A program made the translations under genes and the position numbers. Below, one piece after another: positions 55,262 through 63,431 of a stretch of 64,000 nt of DNA (position 1 is its first letter; every line of letters begins with the position of its first letter). The notes below the pieces were generated by a model. The model had not been told where the DNA came from. It saw only the letters and a list, made by a program, of their open reading frames with translations, and did no database searches. The stretch is from Pontibacillus halophilus JSM 076056 = DSM 19796 (GTDB taxonomy: Bacteria; Bacillota; Bacilli; Bacillales; BH030062), in contig NZ_AULI01000012.1 in NCBI RefSeq assembly GCF_000425205.1, positions 1 to 64,000 of the forward strand, in the 5' to 3' direction.

Positions 55262-55699
55262 ATGCCGACACCTAGTATGGAAGATTATATTGAACAGATT
55301 TATATGCTTATTGAAGATAAGGGATACGCTCGGGTCTCTGACATTGCAGAGGCACTTCATGTACATCCTTCATCCGTGACTAAAATGGTACAAAAACTCG
55401 ACCGTGATCAGTATTTGAACTACGAAAAATATCGGGGCCTTGTCTTGACTGGTAAGGGTAAGAAAGTCGGCAAGCGTCTTGTTTACCGTCATGAACTTCT
55501 GGAGCAGCTCTTGCAAATTATTGGAGTTGACTCATCAAACATATACGAAGATGTAGAAGGTATTGAACACCATTTAAGCTGGAATTCCATTGATCGTATC
55601 GGAGATTTAGTCCAGTTTTTCGAGGAAGACCCATCCCGCGTGGAAGGGCTTCGTAAAATTCAAGAGAAGAATGAAGCTGAAGAACAGAACGAAGACTAA
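55262..55699 (+). CDS. mntR: Manganese-dependent transcriptional regulator MntR
   Basis: DtxR-family regulator of 145 residues: winged-helix DNA-binding domain (about 1-70, [16 protein letters not shown] recognition helix) and dimerization domain. All metal ligands of B. subtilis MntR are conserved at the same numbers: Asp8, Glu11, His77, Glu99, Glu102, His103. It represses manganese uptake genes when Mn is high. ATG after GGAGGATTATC. No manganese transporter gene is in the window. Terminator follows. Confidence 0.96.
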   Translation: MPTPSMEDYIEQIYMLIEDKGYARVSDIAEALHVHPSSVTKMVQKLDRDQYLNYEKYRGLVLTGKGKKVGKRLVYRHELLEQLLQIIGVDSSNIYEDVEGIEHHLSWNSIDRIGDLVQFFEEDPSRVEGLRKIQEKNEAEEQNED

Positions 55700-55728
55700 C
55701 ACCTGGCAGTATGCCGGGTGTTTTTTAT
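55698..55728 (+). terminator. Terminator of mntR
   Basis: AACACCTGGCA (55698-55708) pairs over its length with TGCCGGGTGTT (55712-55722), followed by TTTTT; it overlaps the mntR stop. Confidence 0.92.
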
Positions 55729-55797
55729 TTGTTACAGCTTGTCTGTGTTCTAGAGTACCTTTCTTCAACTATATAGTGATAGGGAGGAGGGCGACAT

Positions 55798-56691
55798 ATG
55801 AACATCGATGGCGTATTCTCGGGTGGAGGAGTAAAGGGAATTGCCTTTATCGGCGCAATAGAAGAAATTGAATCGAGGGGCTATACGTTCAAGCGAGTTG
55901 CAGGCACGTCAGCCGGAGCTATAATTGCAGCTTTCCTTGCTGCCGGTTATCGAAGTAAAGACATATCGGAATTATTCTACGAACTGAATTTAAAGAAGTT
56001 GTTGGATCCTCCTGCTCTGGGGTACTGGATCCCATTTACAAAGTGGTTGTATTGGTATTATGAAATGGGGTTATTTAAAGGAAAGAAGTTAGAAAAATGG
56101 ATTTATGATGTGTTGGCGAAGAAAGGAGTTTACACCTTTCAAGATTTACCAGAAGGAACTTTAAAAATGATTGCTGCAGATTTAACGCTCGGGAAACTTG
56201 TTGTGATTCCCGATGACTTAGAGGAACTGTATGGAATCTCACCAAAGGAATTCACAATTGCTCGTGCTGTTCGTATGAGTGCTGGATTGCCTTATTTCTT
56301 TATCCCTGCACGCATTGTAAATAAGCATACGACTGTGAAGAGCATTATGGTGGATGGAGGGCTACTTAGCAACTTTCCAATTTGGCTGTTCACATCCCCA
56401 GATGAGAAACGAACTCGTCCAATAGTAGGCATGAAGCTAAGTGCATCCCCTCAAAAAATTAAGCCAAGAGCGATTAAGAATGCGAAGCACATGGTACACG
56501 CATTATTTGCTACGATGAAGCAAGCGCACGATGCACGATACATTACGAAAGCTGAGGCAGCTGATATCTTGTTTATTCCTGTTCAGAAAGTAGATACGAC
56601 TGACTTTGATTTAAATGAAGAAACAAAGGATGAATTAATTCAACTTGGGAGGGACAGAGCGATAAAGTTTCTCAAAACATGGAGAGGATAA
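55798..56691 (+). CDS. yqhO: Patatin-like phospholipase YqhO
   Basis: Protein of 297 residues with the patatin dyad: oxyanion loop SGGGVKGIA, nucleophile Ser38 in AGTSAGAI, and Asp186 in VDGGLLSNFP. Likely an acyl hydrolase acting on lipids; the natural substrate is unknown. No signal peptide. ATG after GGGAGGAGGGCGACAT. Position after mntR matches YqhO. Convergent with yqhP. Confidence 0.9.
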   Translation: MNIDGVFSGGGVKGIAFIGAIEEIESRGYTFKRVAGTSAGAIIAAFLAAGYRSKDISELFYELNLKKLLDPPALGYWIPFTKWLYWYYEMGLFKGKKLEKWIYDVLAKKGVYTFQDLPEGTLKMIAADLTLGKLVVIPDDLEELYGISPKEFTIARAVRMSAGLPYFFIPARIVNKHTTVKSIMVDGGLLSNFPIWLFTSPDEKRTRPIVGMKLSASPQKIKPRAIKNAKHMVHALFATMKQAHDARYITKAEAADILFIPVQKVDTTDFDLNEETKDELIQLGRDRAIKFLKTWRG

Positions 56692-56692
56692 A

Positions 56693-56735
56693 AAGACCGA
56701 GCCTCATCGTTAGGATGAAGCTCGATCTTTTTTCT
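56693..56735. terminator. Terminator between yqhO and yqhP
   Basis: AAGACCGAGC pairs with GCTCGATCTT (one mismatch), with an inner TCATC/GATGA helix; T-run on the plus strand. It lies inside the end of yqhP. Confidence 0.75.
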
Positions 56736-57132
56736 TGTCTTTATTGCCTTCAATGACACGAAGGTGAGAAGAAGAAGCACGTTTAGCTTTTGGTTTGGCT
56801 TTAGCTTTAGCCTTAGTGCCCTTAACGGATGATTTCTTTATGTTTGAAGGTTTCATCTTGCTTGTAAGAGAAGGTGAAGAGTTTGAGGCGTACTTTTGTT
56901 TGGATTGCTTTACAGCTTGACGGTACCGTTTCATTTCATTGCTGCCGCCGCCTCCCATTCCTCTTCTCTTAAAGAATATAAAGTAGGCGATCGCACCAAA
57001 CAACGCCACAAATCCTACGGTAATAAGTAAATCTGTGAAAAATGCTTGTGTTTGGGTTATAAGTTTGAACCCAATCCCTAAAATCGCGAGCCCTACCACG
57101 ACATAAATGAAAGGTCGAATAAATTTATTCAA
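56710..57132 (-). CDS. yqhP: SA1362-family protein YqhP
   Basis: Protein of 140 residues with two membrane segments (FIYVVVGLAILGIGFKLI, LLITVGFVALFGAIAYFIFF) and a long basic, Lys/Ala/Ser-rich tail (GTKAKAKAKPKAKRASSS) that is probably disordered. Function unknown. ATG start at 57132 after GAAAGGAGGACATCAGTT. Neighbour yqhQ is on the same strand 26 nt upstream, so the two may be cotranscribed. Confidence 0.8.
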   Translation of the reverse strand: MNKFIRPFIYVVVGLAILGIGFKLITQTQAFFTDLLITVGFVALFGAIAYFIFFKRRGMGGGGSNEMKRYRQAVKQSKQKYASNSSPSLTSKMKPSNIKKSSVKGTKAKAKAKPKAKRASSSHLRVIEGNKDKKKDRASS

Positions 57133-57158
57133 ACTGATGTCCTCCTTTCCAAGCTACC

Positions 57159-58112
57159 TTAAGAAATTCCCCTATTACCTTCTATACCACGTAACTCACT
57201 ATTTCTATCATTTTCTAGCACTTTTTTAAACGATTGAATGGCTACTTCTACTTGGTCGTCCTGTGGTTCTTTCGTAGTTAACAATTGCAATCCAAGTCCC
57301 GGATACCCAAGATAACGTAGCACGGGAATGTTGCGTAACTTATTTGTTAGTTGAAGTACTTCAAACGATAATCCAATTACGACTGGAATGAGCATCATTC
57401 GATTCACGATGCGCCACCATAATGGAGACGTATCAACGAACAGGTACACGACAATCCCGACTAATACGGTAAAGAGTAAAAAGCTTGAGCCGCAGCGGTA
57501 ATGGAGCCGCGAGTGCTTCTGGACATCCTCTACTGTTAAGTCGGATCCGTTCTCATAGGCATTAATGACCTTATGCTCGGCCCCGTGGTATTGAAATACT
57601 CTCTTAATGAGCGGGGTGAGCGATAAGAAATAGATGTATCCAAGTAGAAGAATGAACTTAAATAATCCTTCTAGCAGGACTTGCCCCGTATCTCCAGGTA
57701 CTACGGGTCTGAAGAATTCGGCCACAAACGTTGGAACGAGTGTAAATAGAACTTTACCAAGGATGAAAGAAAGAACACCAACAGCCCCAACACCTAGAAT
57801 CATGGCGAGCTTGGATGTTTCCTCTTCTTTCTTAATCTGATCATCCTCACTTGGGTCTACATCGTAACGTTCAGTCGAGAAGTTCAAGTGCTTCGTTCCA
57901 TTCGCGCTCGCTTGCACGAGAGCGACGAGTCCACGAACGAAAGGAATTTTCTTTAGGGTTTTAGATAGTTTAGATTCTTTCCGTTCGAGCTCGAAATATT
58001 CAATTGTTTCGTCTTTTCTACGAATCGCAGTCACATAGCTTGTGCGGCCAGCAAACATGACCCCTTCCATAACAGCTTGACCGCCATACGCAGTTTGTTT
58101 CGTCTTTGCCAT
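57159..58112 (-). CDS. yqhQ: DUF1385 membrane protein YqhQ
   Basis: Membrane protein of 317 residues. The DUF1385 signatures are clear: YGGQAVMEGVMFAG at the N-terminus, PFVRGLVALVQA, FQYHGAEHKVINAYE with HGAEH as a probable metal site, HSRLHYRCGSSFLLF, and YLGYPGLGLQLLTTKEP. It has about four transmembrane segments. The function is not established. Divergent from yqhR. The gene is present in most spore-forming Firmicutes. Confidence 0.88.
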   Translation of the reverse strand: MAKTKQTAYGGQAVMEGVMFAGRTSYVTAIRRKDETIEYFELERKESKLSKTLKKIPFVRGLVALVQASANGTKHLNFSTERYDVDPSEDDQIKKEEETSKLAMILGVGAVGVLSFILGKVLFTLVPTFVAEFFRPVVPGDTGQVLLEGLFKFILLLGYIYFLSLTPLIKRVFQYHGAEHKVINAYENGSDLTVEDVQKHSRLHYRCGSSFLLFTVLVGIVVYLFVDTSPLWWRIVNRMMLIPVVIGLSFEVLQLTNKLRNIPVLRYLGYPGLGLQLLTTKEPQDDQVEVAIQSFKKVLENDRNSELRGIEGNRGIS

Positions 58113-58242
58113 AACTTCACCATCCTGGAGAAAAAGCTTTGTTTCATCTAGTTTACTAAAAATTCAAGCAAACGACTAGGTGCTAACCACGAAAAGCATG
58201 GATTTGTCAAATTTGGGTCAAGATAATGGGGAGGTGATGGAC

Positions 58243-58767
58243 ATGGAAGAATCAAAATCCACTATGTTGGAGCAAAACAAACAAGAAAAACCGATGTCTG
58301 TTTTAAGTAAATCGTTAATCACTGGATTTGTAGGAGGCGTGCTTTGGAGTTTTTTAGGCGCAATTGCCTACTATTTCAACTTTACGACCATTTCATCGGG
58401 CTCGTTTGTACTTCGCTCCTTCTTTCAAACAGAATGGACGGGAACGTGGCTTGGCGAATTGATTAGCATTTTAGTGATTGGTCTTCTTTCTCTTGCGACG
58501 GCTTTAATCTATTTTAGTGTATTAAAGAAAACAAAGGGGTTATGGCCATCTATTTTGTTCGGTGTTGCCCTTTGGCTTATTACGTTCTTTGTATTTCAGC
58601 CTGTATTCCAGGCAGTACCGAAAGTTGGCGAGTTAGATGGCAATACAATTGTGACAACGCTCTGTCTCTTTATCCTATACAGCGTGTTCATTGGATATTC
58701 CATCTCCTATGATTATCAAGTAGAGAGCGAGAGTCAGAGCCAAAGCCAAAATACAGAAGGCCATTAA
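58243..58767 (+). CDS. yqhR: Conserved membrane protein YqhR
   Basis: Protein of 174 residues with a charged N-terminal tail and four transmembrane segments (LITGFVGGVLWSFLGAIAYYF; ELISILVIGLLSLATALIYF; SILFGVALWLITFFVF; TLCLFILYSVFIGYSI). Function unknown. ATG at 58243 is set by GGAGG 8 nt upstream; earlier starts have no binding site. Lies just upstream of aroQ as in B. subtilis. Confidence 0.82.
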   Translation: MEESKSTMLEQNKQEKPMSVLSKSLITGFVGGVLWSFLGAIAYYFNFTTISSGSFVLRSFFQTEWTGTWLGELISILVIGLLSLATALIYFSVLKKTKGLWPSILFGVALWLITFFVFQPVFQAVPKVGELDGNTIVTTLCLFILYSVFIGYSISYDYQVESESQSQSQNTEGH

Positions 58768-58843
58768 ATCGTCCCACTTCCGGAACATCTTGTGTTAGAC
58801 TGAGAAAGTGTCGGAATATTTCTTATATAGTGTAGGTGGAACG

Positions 58844-59281
58844 ATGAAACAACTTTTATTATTAAATGGACCAAACTTAAATTTACTAGGCAAGAGAGAG
58901 CCTGATATTTATGGAGCGACTACGCTCAAAGACGTAGAACAAGAAGTACGTACCTTTGTGGAAGACCGAGGAGGTACTATGAAGAGTTATCAGTCGAATC
59001 ATGAAGGTGGATTGATTGATGCAATTCAGGAAGCGAGAGGCACGATAGATGGCATCATCTTTAATCCCGGAGCATACACACACACAAGCATCGCACTCCG
59101 AGATGCTATCGCGTCTGTAGACATCCCTGTTGTAGAAGTTCATATCTCGAACGTGCACCAGCGGGAGGAATTTCGTCATACGTCGTTACTCGCTCCTGTA
59201 TGTGTAGGGCAGATTGTAGGGCTTGGTACGGCTGGCTATCAATTGGCAGCACAAGCTTTATTAGAGAGGAAGGGTGAGTAA
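58844..59281 (+). CDS. aroQ: 3-dehydroquinate dehydratase, type II
   Basis: Enzyme of 145 residues of the shikimate pathway. Motifs: LLLNGPNLNLLGKREPDIYG with the catalytic Tyr, YQSNHEGGLIDAI, FNPGAYTHTSIAL, and VEVHISNVHQREEFRH with the catalytic His. ATG at 58844 preceded by GTAGGTGGAACG; the upstream start at 58808 lacks a site. Its stop is one base before the yqhT start region (TAAAATG), so they form an operon. Confidence 0.95.
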   Translation: MKQLLLLNGPNLNLLGKREPDIYGATTLKDVEQEVRTFVEDRGGTMKSYQSNHEGGLIDAIQEARGTIDGIIFNPGAYTHTSIALRDAIASVDIPVVEVHISNVHQREEFRHTSLLAPVCVGQIVGLGTAGYQLAAQALLERKGE

Positions 59282-59282
59282 A

Positions 59283-60344
59283 ATGGGGAAAATTGATCAA
59301 ATTAGAAAAGCACTACGTGAACAGAATGTTGATGGATTGCTCGTCACAAGTGATAAGAATCGTCGGTATCTAACTGGATTCACTGGTACTTCAGGGGCTG
59401 TATTGATTTCTCAGGATGATGCTCTGTTCATCACGGATTTCCGGTATATGGAGCAAGCGAATGAAGAAGCAGTCGGTTATGATATTATCGAGCATAAAGG
59501 ACCTATCTTTAGTGAGATAGCTACTCAGGTGGATCGTCTAGGAATTAAACGACTAGGTTTCGAGAAACAGCATATGACGTATGGGGCTTATGAACGTTAC
59601 GAGGAATTGCTTCAGGTGGAATTTGTTCCGACGTCTTCTATTGTGGAAAATTTGCGCTTGATTAAGACAAATGATGAGATTATGATATTAAAGGAAGCGG
59701 CTCGTATTGCTGATCAAGCATTCGAGCATATTCTGACGTACATAAAGCCAGGCATAAAGGAAATCGATGTAGCGAATGAACTTGAGTTCTTCATGAGAAA
59801 GCAAGGAGCAACATCATCATCCTTTGATATTATAGTGGCTTCCGGCTATCGTTCCGCGTTGCCTCACGGAGTGGCCTCGGATAAAGTCATCCAAAGCGGT
59901 GAACTCGTCACGTTAGATTTTGGTGCCTATTATAAAGGGTATGCTTCTGACATTACACGAACAGTCGCTGTAGGGGACATTAGTGATGAACTTCGCGAAA
60001 TTTACGATACCGTTTTACAAGCTCAATTACGTGGTATGGAAGGTCTGAAGGCAGGAATAACGGCCAAAGAGGCGGACGACCTCACACGTGATTACATTAA
60101 AGAAAAAGGTTATGGCTCTTATTTCGGTCATTCTACTGGACATGGAATTGGACTTGATGTACACGAAGGACCTGCACTATCGTTCCGTTCGCAAGAAGTG
60201 TTGAAACCAGGTATGGTGGTTACGGTAGAACCTGGTGTCTATGTACCTCAAGTAGGTGGATGCCGAATTGAAGATGACACGGTCATTACCGAACATGGGA
60301 ATGAGCGCTTGAGTCATTCTTCCAAAGAGCTTATAATTCTGTAA
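59283..60344 (+). CDS. yqhT: M24 family Xaa-Pro aminopeptidase
   Basis: Peptidase of 353 residues with a creatinase-like N-terminal domain (GLLVTSDKNRRYLTGFTGTSG; core NRRYLTGFTGTSG) and the C-terminal pita-bread domain. Metal ligands are in TLDFGAYYKGYASDITRT (two Asp; core DFGAYYKGYASD), GHSTGHGIGLDVHE (His), TVEPGVY (Glu) and RIEDDTVI (Glu). It removes N-terminal residues before proline. ATG at 59283 has AAGGG 8 nt upstream; GTG 59274 overlaps it. Followed by efp after 21 nt. Confidence 0.93.
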   Translation: MGKIDQIRKALREQNVDGLLVTSDKNRRYLTGFTGTSGAVLISQDDALFITDFRYMEQANEEAVGYDIIEHKGPIFSEIATQVDRLGIKRLGFEKQHMTYGAYERYEELLQVEFVPTSSIVENLRLIKTNDEIMILKEAARIADQAFEHILTYIKPGIKEIDVANELEFFMRKQGATSSSFDIIVASGYRSALPHGVASDKVIQSGELVTLDFGAYYKGYASDITRTVAVGDISDELREIYDTVLQAQLRGMEGLKAGITAKEADDLTRDYIKEKGYGSYFGHSTGHGIGLDVHEGPALSFRSQEVLKPGMVVTVEPGVYVPQVGGCRIEDDTVITEHGNERLSHSSKELIIL

Positions 60345-60365
60345 GCAACCAAGGAGGAAATAGAT

Positions 60366-60929
60366 ATGATTTCAGTAAACGACTTTAAGACCGGTCTTAC
60401 GATCGAAGTAGATGGCTCAATCTGGCAAGTAATGGAGTTCCAGCATGTTAAACCAGGAAAAGGTGCTGCATTCGTTCGCTCCAAGCTTCGTAACAAACGT
60501 ACAGGAGCTATTCAAGAACGCACGTTCCGCGCGGGTGAGAAAGTAAACCGTGCGCATATTGAGAACAGTAAAATGCAATATCTTTATGCAGATGGAGATA
60601 TGCACATTTTCATGGATACGAGTACGTATGAGCAGGTTGAACTTCCTTCAAACATTATCTCCAATGAACTAAACTACTTAAAAGAAAACATGGAGATTAA
60701 CATTCAATTCTACCAAGGTGAAACGATTGGTGTTGAATTACCGAAGAACGTTGAACTTCGTGTGACTGAAACAGAACCTGGCGTAAAAGGTGATACGGCA
60801 AGCGGCGGTACGAAACCAGCTACGGTTGAAACAGGATTAACTGTTCAAGTACCATTCTTCGTCAACGAAGGCGATGTTCTTGTTGTAAGCACAGATGATG
60901 GAAAATACGTTTCTCGTAGCAATTCCTAA
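60366..60929 (+). CDS. efp: Translation elongation factor P
   Basis: EF-P of 187 residues relieves ribosome stalling at polyproline stretches. The three OB-like domains are present, with the modified lysine at Lys32 ([11 protein letters not shown]), the residue that carries 5-aminopentanol in B. subtilis. [16 protein letters not shown] segment marks domain III. ATG after AAGGAGGAAATAGAT. Strong codon bias. A terminator follows. Confidence 0.97.
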   Translation: MISVNDFKTGLTIEVDGSIWQVMEFQHVKPGKGAAFVRSKLRNKRTGAIQERTFRAGEKVNRAHIENSKMQYLYADGDMHIFMDTSTYEQVELPSNIISNELNYLKENMEINIQFYQGETIGVELPKNVELRVTETEPGVKGDTASGGTKPATVETGLTVQVPFFVNEGDVLVVSTDDGKYVSRSNS

Positions 60930-60947
60930 TAGAATAGAACTTTAATT

Positions 60948-60986
60948 AAAAGGCAAGTGAGCTATCGCTCACTTGCCTTTTTTGTG
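60948..60986 (+). terminator. Terminator of efp
   Basis: AAAAGGCAAGTGAGC (60948-60962) pairs perfectly with GCTCACTTGCCTTTT (60967-60981), followed by TT. Confidence 0.95.
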
Positions 60987-61017
60987 TTTATGGAGAGGTT
61001 TGGGGGAGTTTCTGGTG

Positions 61018-61187
61018 TTATGCCTGCCGTGGCTGAGCGGCCTCCTCCGCTTTTGGTCTCATCTAGCTGCGTGGGGCAGGTACTACGGACATAAGCGATT
61101 CAACTCCGTGAGGGAAGGGCACCTCACTGCGTTGCTTCGCTTATGCCTACCGTGCCTGAGCAAGCCGCTTCCGCTTTTCGATATCAT
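61018..61187. repeat. REP/MITE-like palindromic element
   Basis: About 170 bp, clearly richer in GC than the surroundings. Two imperfect direct repeats frame it: TTATGCCTGCCGTGGCTGAG... (61018-61062) and TTATGCCTACCGTGCCTGAG... (61141-61187), both ending in TCCGCTTTT and a CAT. Between them lies a long imperfect palindrome with arms GGCAGGTA/TACCGTGCC, ATAAGCGA (61091-61098)/TCGCTTAT (61137-61144) and GTGAGG/CCTCAC. Such elements occur between genes in many Bacillaceae; I recall their general look but cannot name this family. No coding capacity. Confidence 0.7.
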
Positions 61188-61211
61188 ATTCTCTCCCTAA
61201 TCGCATAGGTT
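61184..61211 (+). promoter_or_regulatory. Possible sigma-E promoter of spoIIIA
   Basis: TCATATT (61184-61190), 13-nt spacer, CATAGGTT (61204-61211) resembles the mother-cell sigma-E form TCATATT / CATACAcT. The spoIIIA operon is sigma-E dependent in B. subtilis. The -35 touches the end of the palindromic element. Confidence 0.6.
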
Positions 61212-61249
61212 GATAGTAGAGCTTGTTCAAAAGATAGTGAGGCTATGAT

Positions 61250-62227
61250 ATGGATGAGATTATTGGGGTTTTTCCGGTTCGGTTTCATCGTGGGGTGTTG
61301 GATTGGGTTGGGGATCGGTGGGGGAGTTTGCAGGAGATTCGGGTTCGGGTTGGGCGGCCGGTGGAGTTTATTTTTAATGAAGGTTTTGAGTTTGCTACGT
61401 CTCTCATCCCGGATGAGCGGGATGGGGTGTATATGTTAAATCGACTTGGGGATTATTCAATCTATCGTTTAGAAGACGAGTTACGAGAGGGATATATTAC
61501 GTTACATGGAGGCCACCGGGTAGGGTTAGCTGGTCGGGTGAATACAGAGGGTGGCCGGGTGAAGGCTATTTCGACCGTTACGTCCTTTAATATAAGAATT
61601 GCGAAAGAGAAGGTCGGGGTGGCGTCTGGCTTAATTAGGGACCTCTACCGAGATGGGTATGAGAACACATTGTTCATTGGACCTCCTCAGACAGGGAAGA
61701 CCACGTTGCTTAGGGATTTGGCAAGGTTGATTAGTGAAGGTAATGCTGTTCATGCAGCGCATAAAGTAGGGATTGTAGATGAACGTTCTGAAATCGCAGG
61801 TAGCCTTCATGGAATTCCGCAACATCAAGTGGGACTAAGAACAGACGTGCTAGACGCATGTCCAAAAGCAGAAGGCATGATGATGATGATCCGCTCATTG
61901 TCTCCTGAGGTGCTCATTGTTGACGAAATCGGTTCTGAAGCGGATGTGAAAGCACTAAGGGAAGCGGTATATGCAGGTGTGTGTGTAATTACGACCGCTC
62001 ATGGTCAATCCTTTGATGAACTGATGAGAAGACCTTCTTTTGCGCCGTTGATGTCAGAGAAGGCATTTAAACGCTATGTCGTCCTTCTCGGGGGTGGAAA
62101 GCCTGGTGTCATCGGGAGTGTACTGGATGAAGAGGGGCAGCTCGTTCGGACTGAGAGGGGGAATGTGAGCAATGAAGTGGATTGGAGCACTAATCCTGTT
62201 ATGCGCAACCACATGGGGAGGGTTTGA
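61250..62227 (+). CDS. spoIIIAA: Stage III sporulation ATPase SpoIIIAA
   Basis: Cytoplasmic, mother-cell ATPase of 325 residues related to secretion ATPases (GspE-like); it energizes the SpoIIIA-SpoIIQ channel to the forespore. Walker A is GPPQTGKTTLL (about residue 144), Walker B EVLIVDEIGS, and VGIVDERSEIAG and TTAHGQ follow the family pattern. ATG start after GTGAGGCTATGAT, an average binding site. It overlaps spoIIIAB by 56 bp. The first 60 codons are rich in G (GGGG, TTGGGG), unlike the rest. Confidence 0.94.
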   Translation: MDEIIGVFPVRFHRGVLDWVGDRWGSLQEIRVRVGRPVEFIFNEGFEFATSLIPDERDGVYMLNRLGDYSIYRLEDELREGYITLHGGHRVGLAGRVNTEGGRVKAISTVTSFNIRIAKEKVGVASGLIRDLYRDGYENTLFIGPPQTGKTTLLRDLARLISEGNAVHAAHKVGIVDERSEIAGSLHGIPQHQVGLRTDVLDACPKAEGMMMMIRSLSPEVLIVDEIGSEADVKALREAVYAGVCVITTAHGQSFDELMRRPSFAPLMSEKAFKRYVVLLGGGKPGVIGSVLDEEGQLVRTERGNVSNEVDWSTNPVMRNHMGRV

Positions 62228-62684
62228 ATTTGCTAGACGTTTACGAGAAAGGCCGAAGCAAATTCGCCAATTAAAGAATGCTCTTCAAGTAATGGAAGCA
62301 GAAATCCTATATGGACAGGCTCCTGTCATTGAGGCATGTGAGAAAGTCGCTACTCAAGTGCCAGCTCCGCTTTGCTTTTTCTTTGATGATTTTAGTAAGC
62401 AGTTAAAGGAATGCAGTTCGTCTCTTTCAAGTGTCTGGGAGGAACGGATGAAGCATTATTGGCCCATTAGTTCTCTTGGCGATGGTGAAAGGGAGATTAT
62501 GAGGCAGTTTGGTCAGACGCTAGGTCAACATGACTTCACTTCTCAGCAAAAGCATATCCGGTTAGCCCTCTCCCATTTGGAACGTGAGCTAGAGGAGGCG
62601 CTTGAGCAACAAAAGCGGTACGGAACGATGGTGAAGAGCCTCGGTTTTTTATTGGGGTTGTTGTTAGTCCTCTTATTCATCTGA
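62172..62684 (+). CDS. spoIIIAB: Stage III sporulation protein SpoIIIAB
   Basis: Protein of 170 residues with an N-terminal membrane segment (WIGALILLCATTWGGFEFA), a helical GspF-like domain (RERPKQIRQLKNALQVMEAEI, FGQTLGQHDFTSQQKHI) and a C-terminal membrane segment (SLGFLLGLLLVLLFI). It is the probable platform protein for the SpoIIIA complex. Start ATG inside spoIIIAA; GAGGGGG is 11 nt upstream. A 114-nt gap without a clear terminator separates it from spoIIIAC. Confidence 0.93.
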   Translation: MKWIGALILLCATTWGGFEFARRLRERPKQIRQLKNALQVMEAEILYGQAPVIEACEKVATQVPAPLCFFFDDFSKQLKECSSSLSSVWEERMKHYWPISSLGDGEREIMRQFGQTLGQHDFTSQQKHIRLALSHLERELEEALEQQKRYGTMVKSLGFLLGLLLVLLFI

Positions 62685-62798
62685 TTCGTACGGTTCGTTG
62701 ATTGTAACAGCTTGTTGTGATGAGGTTCGCCATAGAATCAGAGTCTTAGAAGTGTCTTAGCGTTACGAGCCATTTAAACAAGGGGAAGAGGGTGCGAC

Positions 62799-63005
62799 AT
62801 GTTAGGGGATGCGTATTTGTTATTTCAAATTGCAGGCATTGGAATTGTAGTGGCGATGATTCACACCGTGCTGAAACAAATGGGGAAGGAAGATTATGCC
62901 CACTGGGCTACACTCGTTGGGTTTATCCTCGTGCTGTTCATTGTCATGGATGGACTTCAAGACCTATTTCAGGAAATTAAGTCTGTGTTCTTGATACAGG
63001 GATAG
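62799..63005 (+). CDS. spoIIIAC: Stage III sporulation protein SpoIIIAC
   Basis: Membrane protein of 68 residues with two transmembrane segments (LLFQIAGIGIVVAMIHTVL, WATLVGFILVLFIVMDGL), the same size as in B. subtilis. Part of the mother-cell membrane portion of the feeding channel. ATG after GGGGAAGAGGGTGCGAC. Confidence 0.94.
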   Translation: MLGDAYLLFQIAGIGIVVAMIHTVLKQMGKEDYAHWATLVGFILVLFIVMDGLQDLFQEIKSVFLIQG

Positions 63006-63019
63006 ACAGGAGTGGTGGC

Positions 63020-63409
63020 ATGGATATCTTCCAGGTTGTATCGTTCGCCCTGGTCGCCAGCATCTTGACAATTATTCTCAGAGACCAAAAGGGTTCAATT
63101 GCTTTCTTCATTATCTTGTTCACAGGCATTGTCATTTTCTTTGTCATCATTGGTCAGATTGCCGAAGTATTCACCCTTTTGGAATATGTTGCGCAGCGAG
63201 CAAATGTGAATGGCATGTACGTTGAAACAATCCTCAAAATTATCGGCATTGCTTACATTGCAGAATTCGGAGCACAGCTTACGAGAGACGCTGGATTAGG
63301 TTCAGTTGCATCCAAGATTGAGTTAGCAGGAAAAGTCTTTATCTTAGTACTGGCTGTACCGATCTTAACAGCAGTAATTGAAACAATTATCGGTATTATC
63401 CCAACGTGA
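63020..63409 (+). CDS. spoIIIAD: Stage III sporulation protein SpoIIIAD
   Basis: Membrane protein of 129 residues with four hydrophobic segments, homologous in part to SpoIIIAC (IIGIAYIAEFGAQLTRDAGLGSVASKIELAGKVF; core AEFGAQLTRDAGLGS). Component of the SpoIIIA channel. ATG after ACAGGAGTGGTGGC, 14 nt after spoIIIAC. Confidence 0.94.
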   Translation: MDIFQVVSFALVASILTIILRDQKGSIAFFIILFTGIVIFFVIIGQIAEVFTLLEYVAQRANVNGMYVETILKIIGIAYIAEFGAQLTRDAGLGSVASKIELAGKVFILVLAVPILTAVIETIIGIIPT

Positions 63410-63431
63410 AAAAGGAGAGTGGAGGTGAGAC

